From NCBI GenBank assembly GCA_030248065.1, contig JASAMV010001203.1:1-64000 (forward strand): DNA of 64,000 nucleotides, read 5' to 3'. The first letter of the stretch is position 1. Each line of letters starts with the position of its first letter. Below the pieces are notes generated by a model. It worked only from the letters and a program-made list of their open reading frames with translations, was not told the origin of the DNA and ran no database searches. A program made the translations under genes and the position numbers. This stretch comes from Rhynchonema sp. JSB1_4. Its lineage: Eukaryota; Nematoda; Chromadorea; Monhysterida; Xyalidae. Shown piece after piece: positions 51,693 to 63,620 of the stretch.

Positions 51693-54600
51693 ATGTTTCG
51701 GCGTCGTGTCAGTCCATCAAATTTAGCCAAATCAAATCAGCGTGTTTATCCTGAGCGAGTATGGAATCAGTGCCAAGTCCTTGTCTGGACCGAGATTCCC
51801 GTACAAGTGCAGGTCTGGGGCTGTGCTCTGTTGTTGTGCACGAATTTCGTGTTGGCCGCTTGGCTGCTGTATCGATGTTCAGTGAGTTGGGATGGGATAG
51901 CGCTGTCCGAATTACAACAAAATTTATGGTGCATGACAGTTATTTTCCATCAGACATCCGAAAACATCCACAACGAATTATTTATCGATCACCGATCATC
52001 AGCGGATGCCAATCGATCTGATGCCGAGCTAATCATGCGATGTGATTTGAGTGATAATGAGTTCGTGAGGTTGGCAATAAATCAATGTGAAGACAGCAGC
52101 CTGGTGGTGATTTGCCCAACGCCCAAACGTCTGATGCATGCGCACAGGTCAGCGTTGTCACGATCAGGTAACATCACGTGTCATCAACGTTTGATCGATT
52201 CGACCTGTCGTCTGCAGACTGGCACACTTTGGCCAACACAAATGCAACGATCGTGTCCCACTGCAGGTAATGCGCATTTATACTTGGTTGGTGTTGGTGC
52301 CAATATCAGTCAGCACTTTGCAGACCCGAGCAGTCAATCTGTGTTCGTTGGCTGCTCTGTTCCCGACCAAGCATTGCCCCAATACTGGAATGGATACTTC
52401 ACTGGGTCACACACGGTCAACGAGTGTGTGCACAAATGTTATGCGGCTGGATACCAATTGGCTGGTGGGTACACCTCGTGCTACCTACATACGTATGTAT
52501 GTTGGTCTAACATTACATATGTATTTGTAGCGCCAACCCCATTATTTGCAGTGCTTTCCAACAATTCCTGTGGTTGTGCGCTACACGAACATGTGCCATT
52601 CACCAACACTACATTGAAACATCAACCAAACGATGCACAATGTGTCAAAGTGTACACGACTGGGCTGGGATGTACGTACTGTATGTGTGTGAAACATCAG
52701 CCGGCCAGCATGCATGTGTGACAATATTGCAGTCAAGCCACATCGACGTCCGCAGCACACGACGTGCCCCTCGCACGTGCCCCGAATCCGTGTCGTGTTC
52801 CTGCTTCATGTCAACGGTCGCAATGTGAGACAAATCCGTCGTGCCCTCAAACTCATCTACCGACCTCATCACTACTTTTACGTGCATGTGGACAGCAGAC
52901 GGCAGTACTTGTATCGCGGTTGGTTCGGTGGGGTTCTCTCAATTGGTCACGTGATCGGGATCACCAGAGGGTTCTAAAGTGTGACTTGTTTCAGAAATGC
53001 TCAAAGTCGAGTCCACAATCGCTCAGCACAGCAACAATTTCTTTGTGGCCCGCAATCGGTGGCCGATTGTCTGGGCAGGCGTGTAGTCAATACTTCGTAT
53101 TTTCTCTTCCTTTTAATTTAAAAGTGAAAATAAGGGAAAGTATTTTTTGGGACTCTCGCAGGTACAAACAAGATTGACGCGTATCTCGGTCCGATTCGTG
53201 AGATTTTAACCGACCTGCCGTGGCCCGATTGGGACTATGTGGTGAACCTGAGTGAAAACTGTGTGCTGATTGGCCAGATGCGCGAACTCGAATGTCTGTT
53301 GCATCAGTTAGTGACTGTTCATGGGGTAGTGCCAATTTTCTTAGTCCATCAAGCAAGGCACTATAGACTTGAAACATCTGTATTGCCCGACAACAGACCG
53401 CTAACTGAATACGCGCAGGTGGTTGATGTTTCACTTGGCTGGATGACAATTGACGGTTGACACCGGTAGTATTCAAATTGGGCACAGAATGTGCAAGTTG
53501 GTCGCTTCCAGACACCGCGGTTACTCGTTTGTTCGTCGTGGAGTGATCTATGCCAACCCAAGCGTGTTCGTGAATCGCACAGAACAAGTGTTCCAGCAAT
53601 GCGAAGGCCGAATGTGGAAACTCAGCACCGAGAGGTATGCGGCATGTATAGGCAATCCGCCAGCTCATGGCACTCAACACACACAGGCTGCATGCTACAT
53701 TACTGCCATCAATGAATGCATCTATTCTCTGCAGTTACCTGTTCAAACATCAACAAATTTTGCAACAATGCAAAAAAGTGTTATGTCAAGCAGCTAATGA
53801 AAACGGAGTAAATTAAAAAGCAGCCATCAAGGTATGCCACTTGCTCAAAGTGTGCATTTTGTTTAGAAAATGGCGTGTGCTGCTACACAGTGGTGTAGCT
53901 ACCCAGGCGGGGCGGCAACCTACTGTACCACCCAAAATGCGGGGCGGCAACCTACCTACTGTACCAGCCGAGCTAGGGGGGTCGTACCACTTGGGGGGGG
54001 TTAAAATGGAAACCGAAATTTTTTATGTCTAAATACATAAGAAAATGTGGCCTAAAACACTAACTTCGCGCGCAGCGCGCGATTTTTCGCCTATTTGCAG
54101 ACAAATATGCTAATTTTATGCAATTTTAAGCCAAAAATGAATGTTTTGGGTGAAAAGTTAGGTGGGGCGGCAACCTACCTACTGTACCAGGGGAGGGGCG
54201 GCAACCTACCTACTGTACCTAGGGGGGGACCCCCCACTCCCCCCCAGCTACACCATTGCTGCTACATGCGTTGCGGCGTTATGCGTTATTTATCTGCCTG
54301 TAATCTGTCCATCAGTCGGCTGCCACGTGGCATTGTGCTTGACGGCGGTGATGATTGGTTGATTGTTCATCGGTCCGTACTCGAACACATCACATTCGCA
54401 AACGACAGCATGGTCGCACAATTGACACAATACTTCAGACATCGCATCAGTGCATCAGAAGGGTTCATGCACACGGTTTGTTCATGCATTATTGCGTCAC
54501 ATTACCGTATTTGAGAAACCCAAAAATGATACGAAGCACCGTTGTGTCTCAGCTGATCCGGAATTCGCCTTTTTGCCGCATGTTGATGAACACGAACTTG

Positions 54601-57523
54601 ATGTTCGCCTACTTCGACATGGAACGTTCGTGTGGATGCAGACACACACACACAACTGATTGGTTCGTTATACTGGACTGACGTGATTGAAACATTAAAT
54701 TGGCTTTTAAATCGATTGGAGCCAAACTGCCCGGAGGATCACCGCCATGGGCTTATTCACCAGGCAGATTGTAACACACACAACTCAACGTCAGGTGCGG
54801 CTGTTCAGCGGTGGCGATACGAATGGCAAACTGGCAAACGTCCAATTTTGCGCTCAAGTCGCCCGAGAAAGAAAGACGAAATTATTTTTTCGCTCGAAAA
54901 TTCGACAGCACCATTGATGCAGAGTCATGGACGAAGGCGGAGGAACAGGTTTCACAACTGAGCACTGTTTTAGCAAATGACAATCGCATGACGGTGCAGG
55001 CAAAACTTGCAGAAACTCGGATTAGTCAATTTTCAGGGTCGAGGCTCACCATCGCCCCACGAAAAATCGTCAACATTTAATCACATTTGGCTAAACGTGT
55101 ACCACCACGAGTACGATTATGATCCAGGGTCAGTGGTCTTTTTCTGGCTCTCTTATATGGAGTACAGCGACATTATGTACGTGTACATTGCTGGAGTCAC
55201 GGGGTATCCGGTTGGACTCTGACGGTTCAGTGTCACCGTAATCGGCATCAAGCTATTGGTAACTACCGAGAACTTCATTTCCATAGTAGTAGTACTTTAT
55301 TTCGTTTCAGACACGAAAAGGGTAAACATCAACAACCGCTCGGGGCGTGACAGAGGGGGGAATTTTCGAAACGGTGTAATGGTCAGTTGGGCGTAAAGGT
55401 CGGTGTAAAGTTCGGTCGAAAGCTCGGTCGACGTAGCTCGGTGTAAACGTGAAACATTGCCTGTTATTAACGTGGAATGTTTCAAGTTTACACCGAGGTC
55501 TCTCACACTGGACTGTCGACCGAGCTTTCCACCGACCTTTACACCCAACTGTCCTTTACACCGTTTCGAAAATATCACCCAGTAACGATGAATACCTATG
55601 TAGGTTTTTACAATTTAGCCAGCACCAATTACATAGAGAGTTGGAGTACATTTGCATGAATATAATAATGCAATATTATAATAATTCCATAAGTAATTCT
55701 TGGGCTTAACAAGTATGACCCGATTTTCTTGTCAATCTGGTCTTTGCTAAACTACGTATGCATGTACATAAAATGTTATTTCAGCATGCCGTCAACACAC
55801 AAGCATTCTCAGTTAGTGCTAGGTATCGGTCGATATTTTGTGACAAATCAACTTCAAACTGTTGGTGGATTTCAAGAATGCCAGGTACTTTCGGCATTGC
55901 AACTACATCGTTCCTGGTTGCCTGACTATAAAGGCGGGTAAGTACACGAGTACTAGTTGTTTCAGAAACCTCGTCTTGAATTTTGCGTGGAATTTTCTGC
56001 CCGTGCGATTTTGCTATACTTTTTTTGTCAACTCTTAATATTTATGTAACACAACAAAATTGAATTTTTCAGCAGTGATCCAAAGGGGCGAGTTGGCTTT
56101 GACCCAGCTGAGATGGTACTAGGTCACATGAGACTGAGATGTGCGAAAAATACGACTTCCACCGATGACAAGCATTGGATATCAAAGGAGTATAATATGG
56201 AAATCGAAGCGGCTAGTGGATTGGCTAATCATTTTGTCACACAAATTTTCTTTACAATGAAACATCTGAATCCAGGCCCTGACCCCCTCAACAGCTCCTA
56301 TTCGCTCCCGATCCGTTGAGCAAACGCAGTTCTCAATTTTGTACGCCGATGTTGGCACAAACTACGACTACGCTGAACGAATATATCGCAACGTGCAGGC
56401 ATTGATTGCGCAAGGTGGGCCGGAAGGAGTGCACAGGATTCTTGGCCGGTGTTTCCGTCCTGGTCTGATTTCAGATGGCCAGGCGCGGTTCACCGGCTCA
56501 TTGTTAATGCGAACCCTAGAAAGTTTGGCAAAAAGTTTTGATAAAAGTCGATAGTGCTCAAACTCTGGGTGAGCAGATGTCAGGGAGCTCAGGTGTGTCG
56601 ACTTGGACCGTTACAGACGACACAGCGGTGGTTCGTTTCATGTGGCGCTGCGTGGATGGTGGATGCACGGGTTGGCAACAGTTGAGTGTTGTTTGGTTAC
56701 AACCAGACAACACCGTGCACACTATCACTAACATCAGTGTCGATACAAGTGCCCACGGCTACAACTACAGGTTTGGTCACCGATTTGAAAGAGAAGGCTG
56801 ATCGAATCTTTATGAAAACCTTGACCTTTTCCGCAAAATTTGCCCTTTTTTGCAGCGAGTTGCACCCTGCTGAATCAGCCTTGCAACCGGGCCTTTGGGC
56901 CGTTGAACTCTGGCATGGTGCCAATTCCCGCGTATTGTTGTACCGTGTGTCGTTCGCAGTCTGGCCCGATTCTGACCACAATCACACACTCTACCACTCA
57001 TTACTCGCACTGATGTTTCACATGCAGGTTAGCGGAGGTATTACGTTTTGGATTGCAAGATGTAACGGCTAATACTATTGTTGTCAACGCAACTGCCTGT
57101 GACTCGTGCAAACGCAGCTGGCTGGGTGTCTACAGTATGTGCTATGTAACACACGTGGGATGCGTGCAGTTTATAGCTCAAAAACAGTAGCCCAAAAGAA
57201 GAAAAGCTAAGCGCGAAGAAATGAATATTGCTAGGTAAAACACACTGGATAATGCCGTAGACGACAACGGACACGCTGCTATGCACGAAACACAGGCAGT
57301 TGCGTTGACAACATTAGTATAAGCCGATCTAACCAAAGCACTTGGTTGCGGCAGTTTGACAAAAAATAAAACACAGGATTTCTGTTTGGTCAAGTCCACT
57401 GAGTCCCAACTTGCTGGCAATGTGCCAATTTGTGCCAACACCAATTGGAGTTCGTTCGCTGCTGATCCAAAGTCGCAAATCCAACTTGGCCTGTATGATG
57501 AACAAATGGCGATGTTGACTTGA
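51693..57523 (+). CDS. XYLT: Peptide O-xylosyltransferase, right copy (XYLT-R)
   Basis: Same enzyme as XYLT-L, on the opposite strand. Exons that join in phase: 51693-52464 (cytosolic tail, membrane anchor, stem, start of WSC), 52531-52671 (rest of WSC, ending VYTTG), 52733-52918, 52995-53078, 53162-53306 (WPDWDYVVNLSENC), 53512-53634 (FVNRTEQVFQQCEGRMWKLS), 54316-54475 (GIVLDGGDDWLIVHR) and 54553-54662 (RNSPFCRMLM...SCGC). Then come ~54805-54950 (NYFFARKFDSTIDAESWT), Xylo_C pieces near 55090, 55790-55940, 56080-56270 and 56330-56411 (YADVGTNYDYAERIYRNV), ~56592-56770, 56856-57027 and 57377-57523 (ending in TGA). The intron after exon 52995-53078 must use a GC donor to keep frame. A hAT MITE sits in the intron before 54316. 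Edges between 54663 and 56600 are tentative. Confidence 0.9.
53888..54258. mobile_element. hAT-type MITE with 8-bp duplication CTGCTACA
   Basis: CTGCTACA is exact at 53880-53887 and 54259-54266. Ends are CAGTGGTGTAGCTACCC and CAGCTACACCATTG. It matches 40674-41071 closely, differing by short G-run and tandem-unit losses. It lies in an XYLT-R intron about 50 bp upstream of the acceptor for exon 54316; the left copy has no insertion here. Confidence 0.9.
55360..55572. repeat. Foldback in an XYLT-R intron
   Basis: TTTTCGAAACGGTGTAA, GGGCGTAAAGGTCGG, AAAGCTCGGTCGAC and AGCTCGGTGTAAAC on the left pair in order with GTTTACACCGAGGT, GTCGACCGAGCTTT, CCGACCTTTACACCC and TTACACCGTTTCGAAAA on the right. 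The centre is near 55465. No target duplication was identified. Confidence 0.7.
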
Positions 57524-59499
57524 TAATGCAGTACCATATGATCCTCAACGGTCTGTCTGGTCGATAGCTTTCTTTTTTACATCATCTGAGTGTGTGTGTG
57601 TCACTGCTTCGTGCATTCTTCATGTGAGCAAGCTTTGTTGGCGTGCTAACTTGGCATTTTTAGTCCACCAGTGAGCGTTTATTAATAAACTTGTCATTCA
57701 TTTGAAGGTATAATGGAGAATTATGCTACAAGCTTGAAAAACGAAGTGAAAGTACGATCTCGAACGCAACAAAAATAAGAACTAATACAATGAGAGCCGC
57801 TAATCTCCTCCGAACTTACGCGTGTGCAGAGCCGCAACGACAATAAAATACTACATCGAGCTCATTATATGGCTATTTGCCGGCGCCGCTGGGACTTTTG
57901 GCACACAAACCCATTTCATATTGGACATACAGTATATACAGTATGTTGGGTGCGTTTGAGGTTCCGGGTCGCAAAATATAGGTACTGTTTTGTGGTATCA
58001 TGGTACCCACAAATACATACCTGCAATACACATAGTACTCATGTGCGCAACCAATAATGCGATGAATTTTATGGCTTATTTTGGCTTTATGTTTCCACCA
58101 AATTTTAGAACAATGGCGCATTCATGGAAATCGAAAAGCTGCTGCATGTCAGCCGTACTCTGGAGAACGCCATGCGCGTTTATGAATGTTGCCATTGTCG
58201 TGAATTGCAGTAGCTGTGTGCCTCGTGGACAAGCTGATCATCGGTTTTTTTCTCCGGTTTCACTTTCCCATTTATACGTTTGCGAGGCCGCAATAAGCTA
58301 ACAGGGTGGTTCGTTGGTTTTGTAATAAATAGTAGCCTCAAGTTGTGGGTTTCGTCTCGTTCTTTTATGTCGGGCCTCTTTGGGTGTTTTTGTCCCTGTC
58401 TCTAGACTGAAGCAGACAACTGATTACAGGATATTAGTCATGCCGTTATCAAAACTTTCCGCTTTCCAGCTTGTTTGAACTGTGTTTTAGTCAAGGCTAG
58501 TTTGGAATAACATTCATAGGTGGCCCCTTAGTACAAATTTTCCAGTTGTGTTAATTTTCTTTTAGTTGTGCTTGTGTAGATGTATAGAAAGCTCGTTTTG
58601 AAGGATAGAACCAACTCAGAATAGCAGCAAAGAGCACAAAATTGAGCAGCTGATTGGCACAAATAATGCGAACGATAGATTTGACCGTATTTCAAACTTC
58701 TTTTCTCACACTGACACTCACGCAGACTCGATTCGGAATAGCAGGCAAGCCTCATCTTTCGCCAGCAAAAAATAGCCAAATTTAACAGTTTTCTCTGTTT
58801 CCAGTTCGATGTTACCAAAGCAGCGGTGAGCCATGTGAAGGGGACTGGTGCTTGACGGAGAGTGCTGCTGAGACAACAGTACGACAAGTTGGTTAGTGCA
58901 CATTGTTGATAACTATTTCAGTTGCCTTGACGATTCAGGGTCTAAAGAAAACCAGGTGTAGACGACAAAATGACACATCCCGAATGGCATGGGAACTATA
59001 GTACGTATGTACAATGTGCACATAATGTGTGTCCACAAATGTGGGTAGGTATTGTATCTGATCTGCGGTTTTCCTAAATTAGAGCAGTGCCTTGAAATAA
59101 GGATGGCGTGGTACACCACCCTGATAACTGGCAGCAAGACGTAATAACAACGCCTTGGCGCCCTAACCCCAGTGGAACATGTCGCTTGTTTACCCCAACC
59201 TGCTTCATCACACTTGTTAATGTATCAAATTTGGCATCCGCCACCCAATCCGGAAGTGTCTGTTTTGATTGGGAGACCAGCCCCGTATGTTGCTATCATC
59301 AGAAATTGTAGAGAGATGGGGCTTCTGTTCTGTTTTAGTTCCATATCCAAATGTATCCAACATGTTGTTGGAACCGAAATAAAACCCAGATGCGAAAGCT
59401 GTCAGTTTTTGTTTCAGGGCAGACCGAAACAGTCTCGGATACGGCTGCCACAACTTGGAGAGTCACAAGGAATCATAGTGAGTCCAATTTGTAATTTAT
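57524..59499. other. Spacer between XYLT-R and the Ly6-like exon
   Basis: It contains a GTGTGT tract near 57590 and short palindromes around 57925-57945 (ATACAGTATATACAGTAT). Earlier exons of the Ly6-like gene should lie in its right part, but none can be assigned with confidence. No RNA gene was seen. Confidence 0.4.
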
Positions 59500-59772
59500 T
59501 TGCGAAACCCAAAGAAACCCAACCCAACTAATACATATAATTGCACGGCAGTGTTCGCAAATGTTTCAGAGGTGCGCACATGTGATGCGGATTGTGCGGT
59601 GACTTTCGCACGCGAGGGATGCTTTGACGCACTGCGAAACGGACATCCCATTGTGTTGTGCTGCTGTCGAAGCGACTTTTGTAATTTATCGATTAGCTTG
59701 CATAGATTTAGGATTAGTCAGAGATTAGCATTTATTTTTAGCTCCGTACTTCTGCTTCTAATTCGGTATTAA
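59500..59772 (+). CDS. Ly6/uPAR-type GPI-anchored protein, C-terminal exon (partial)
   Basis: The open frame reads YNCTAVFANVSEVRTCDADC, then a GC pair, and CCCRSDFCN at the end of the domain, followed by a hydrophobic tail (LAFIFSSVLLLLIRY) and TAA. Cysteine order and the CC-x4/5-CN ending are those of a three-finger Ly6 domain; the tail fits a GPI-anchor signal. There is one possible N-glycosylation site (NVS). The N-terminal half of the domain and a signal peptide are missing here and must come from upstream exons not identified. An acceptor at 59568-59569 is an alternative exon start. The ligand or role is unknown. Confidence 0.65.
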   Translation: MRNPKKPNPTNTYNCTAVFANVSEVRTCDADCAVTFAREGCFDALRNGHPIVLCCCRSDFCNLSISLHRFRISQRLAFIFSSVLLLLIRY

Positions 59773-62700
59773 TCGTGATAATTGTCATTTCCAATTATTC
59801 TGGGATTTTGCATTTTATATTGCATGATCAAAATAATAATGGTGCTTTAATATATCGCACGCGAAGCGAGCATTATGATTCATTTTGCTGAAGCTTTTGT
59901 GAAGTGCTGGTGAATATTTTTGAAAGGGTAAACGTACCGGTAAGTTCCTGGTCACGCACAAGTGTTTATCGACAAGAAAGATCTCACTCCCTGTGGGTTT
60001 GCTTGCACTATAAACTTCAGCTCGTCTTCTCATAACAACTTTTAACGAATCTAGTTTGCGTGTCTGGTCTGTGCGCGGCTTTCAAAAAAACACGCACGGC
60101 CAAAAAAGAGACATTCAGCTGAGCCTTCATGGCGCTCATTGTGGGATGTTTTTTGCCACGAATTACCACTTTCAACCTGCTCTAAACACTAAACGAATGC
60201 CAGGCAAGGAGTGAAAGGTAAGTTTACGGGCTCAGTGACCCTGTGCTGTAAAGGAAGCCACTGATACATCACGATAAACTTTGCAAATCTCTTTGTTTCC
60301 AAATCAGCCGGCTCTTTAAGTACAGTAGTTCGGTTGAGCCAAAGCGGTATTCCAATTTAGCCCCGAACTTGGTATCGGTCCCCAGTCAGTCATGAAGTGT
60401 AATGGCTTAGCTCGGTGGCTCGTCCCGATGCTTTGTGTCCTTATGTGTTCGTAACATTTTGTGAGGGGCCAACCAGACATACTATAACGCTGATGAGCCT
60501 GATTTTGAAAGGAGTTATCCATCCAGCCTACAATTCTAGCATTTGTTGCTTGAAGGTTCCCCATGAAGAAGGCAAATGACAAACGGATTTCCCCATGGCA
60601 TCCTAACATCAGCGTTTGTATTGATACAGATATACGAACGTCCGGAAAAACAATCGCACATCCGCCGTCCTGGCACGGGACTAACGTGGGACAAAACTGT
60701 TGTTGTGTCAGGAACGCAAACAGGACCCTGTCAGCACTATTTCTTCATCGGTATCATTTTCTATCCCAGTCATATGTTATTTTCAATCATGAACCACGAT
60801 ATACATAATACTGTATCAGCTGGAATGTTCCTGTGCTGCATCACAGAACATTTCACTTCCGTAGACATGCTGGTCTGGGACCTGGGTGTGCACCTTGGTT
60901 AGATAAAGACTCGTTGCTGGTTCATGCTTATGTAGGTCTCTAAACATGCCCTGCCTGGAGTACCCAAAAAAACATGGAAATGGATATCTATTCGGCATGC
61001 GTCATGCATCCAAATTACCCAAGCGCAGAAAATGTATATAAAGTTCCTGCACTCTGACCAGGGGCATCATAAACTTGCCTTCACCGCTCGTCCCATGCTT
61101 CGACAAAAACGGCTCTTTCCAGACGAGACCAAGCCTGACTTTTCAAGGAATGTTGGGCGGTTTGTGTGCGTGGAATACAATTTCCACATATAGACCTTTA
61201 TAATTTTAGTCAGGTTATCTGAAAATGTAGTAAGTCAGCCAGCTTTTCTGGTCTGAAATAAGGCACAGGGTGATTCGTCACATGCGACCATATTTTTAAT
61301 GCCTGGTTGTTATCATGTTTTATCACCGTTTCCGTGCGTCACTTTTTATCACCCATGATGGGCGTTGTTATTGTTCCACTCCCGTGACTTCATAATCAAA
61401 CGTAAGTTTTTTTAGTCATGGCTTAAGTTTGCGCTTGCGCGTACTCTACGATAAGCTGAAAGGATACTTTAGTGTCTTTTTGCCATCATCATCAACAATA
61501 ATGTTTCCTTCAGCGTCCGGCACGTTTGACAGTGAAAAGTTCCCGCTCCCATGAATGTTAGTTAGCCATTATTTTGAACTCGCTGTGGTCTGAAAACAAG
61601 ATGACAGGAGAATTTTATTTACAAATATCCCATACTTATGCGAAGCAGCTGGATGTCACATCAGTTTCGTTTTTTTGGTGTCAACTACTCGCTACGCGGA
61701 TGCTAAAAGTTTGACTATGTAGTCGAGTACCAGAACCCCGTCAAACGAACCAAACAGTGTACTTGCGTTCCCTTGAACTCAAACTCCAGGAACTAATAGC
61801 GCCCAGCCGATAACGATATGGGAACGTACGATACCATTTTCCCAGGCGATTTCTGATGTGAAAAGGCACGCGTACATACATACGTAATGCACTGATACCG
61901 CATGTTTTGAAACGATTTATATCGGCTTAGCTTTCACATGCTTGTAGAAGTAATAAAGTACAGCGTGACAGATCCCTGGTACCAAGGAACCACATGCGCA
62001 ATTGTTTGTTGCGCTTCAGTGCCGAAAACAGCATGGGAACTTTGCGCTTTAGCGGCGTTGCTATTTATCATCAACTTTTCGCTTCCCAGAGTTTTTGGCG
62101 CCAAAAAACGTTGTTCTCACTTGCAACTCGAATTATTCACACGTATACATGCAGTATGTGCAGCCTGCGCTACTCAAACGACACAAGACTGCATCTTGTT
62201 CCAAACAGCGCGATCCTTGGTCGAAAAACTCATTTCTAAAACAGCCATACAAAGTTCAACTTTCATGTTTTCAGGACCTGTATAATTGCGGGTAACAAAT
62301 TGCCACTGCGACCAGGTCACTGACGTTAGGAGTCTAGTCTGAACCGTAAAATCGAATGTTCACTTCTTTTGATGGAACAAAACGTTTTTTCGAAACTGTT
62401 TCTTCACCAAGTTCCATGCTGTTTGGTTCCAATTTCACCAAGCTGGAAATTCACAGTAACCCGTTGTACTCCTCAGAAAACGCTAATTAATGAGCAAGAG
62501 TTGCTCAGATTTCCCAGCTATTTTCTGCCAATTCCAGGTATTTGAGACAAAAAACACAAACTCGATCTCGAAATGAAATACGAACTTTTTCCTCGCAAAA
62601 ATCTGTAGACCTGCTGCCGTTGGCCTTGTATTTTCAAATCTCTCGCGCTTATACGTACTTTGCAGTGAGTAAATGTGGTAAAAGTCGGACTCGTTACAGA

Positions 62701-63620
62701 ATACTAGTGCTTCAACCATCATGACTTGGGATCAGTTTTGCTGCTGCGCTTCGTTAACTTTTTCCTGTCCCTTTGACCATGCGGCCTGTGTGTGTGTGAC
62801 AAATGGAAATTTGAGCCCATTGTTCCCGGGTTCAGCTCATTACTGTGGCTCACACCATGACACCAAAAATAATATTTTTTGTTAGAAAATGTACTTTTTG
62901 GCTGGAGACATTTTATTATCATACATATGTCATAACTCCTAAAAGAAAACCGCAAAGTCCTTCTTTGTTGCTGCTATAAATAACCGCACACCGATGAGAG
63001 TCGGTCAGCCAACATCATAAATTTCAGTTTTTTCTGGCCGATTAAAAATGCTTTTTGGCCTGGTGTCAACTTGATGCATGGCCCACTGTGTGGACGGACC
63101 TCAGCTGTTCGACCAAAAAAGGCGCGGCAGAAAAATCGAACTTTGGGAGCTCAGTTTCTCATTTTCCGGCTGTTTCGAGTTTATTTGTGTTCCAGCCATG
63201 GCTCAAAGGGCAACGAACGAGTTAAGTGAACTCCTTGTGTTTGTCATTGCTGCACACTATTTGCGTGTATGCGAGTCTCTTTTTTATTATCGCCGGGACG
63301 AATTGATTTCAGGAGATACACAAACAACTTTCCTATTTTGAAAGTTAGCTCCATGCATTTTATAGTACCAACTGCGCCTAGAGTTTAGAAGCTCATAAAC
63401 AGTCGGTCGCTCGGTGGTTTATCTTGTTTATCTACTTGTGAAAAGTCCAACACAAAAGCAAATCTAAGTTTAGTCTCTATCCCCATGAGATGTCTGCAGT
63501 CTGCCTGTCAGTGACGGTGGCTATGTTTTGCTGACGTGATAGCTGTTATCATGAGTTTCCTTTGTACCTACACACCAATTTTTTGCAGATTACTGTCTAA
63601 AATCGCACTTTTTGACAAAA
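59773..63620. other. 3.8-kb stretch with no supported gene
   Basis: Several short ORFs on both strands (for example 60576-60902 and 61938-62285) show no recognisable domain, conserved motif or splice support. No transposon termini were found. It probably includes regulatory or unrecognised exon sequence of the flanking genes. Confidence 0.4.

Noticed and set aside
60576..60902. 108-codon plus-strand ORF as a gene.
   Set aside because: No signal peptide, domain, conserved motif or splice context; three overlapping frames are open.
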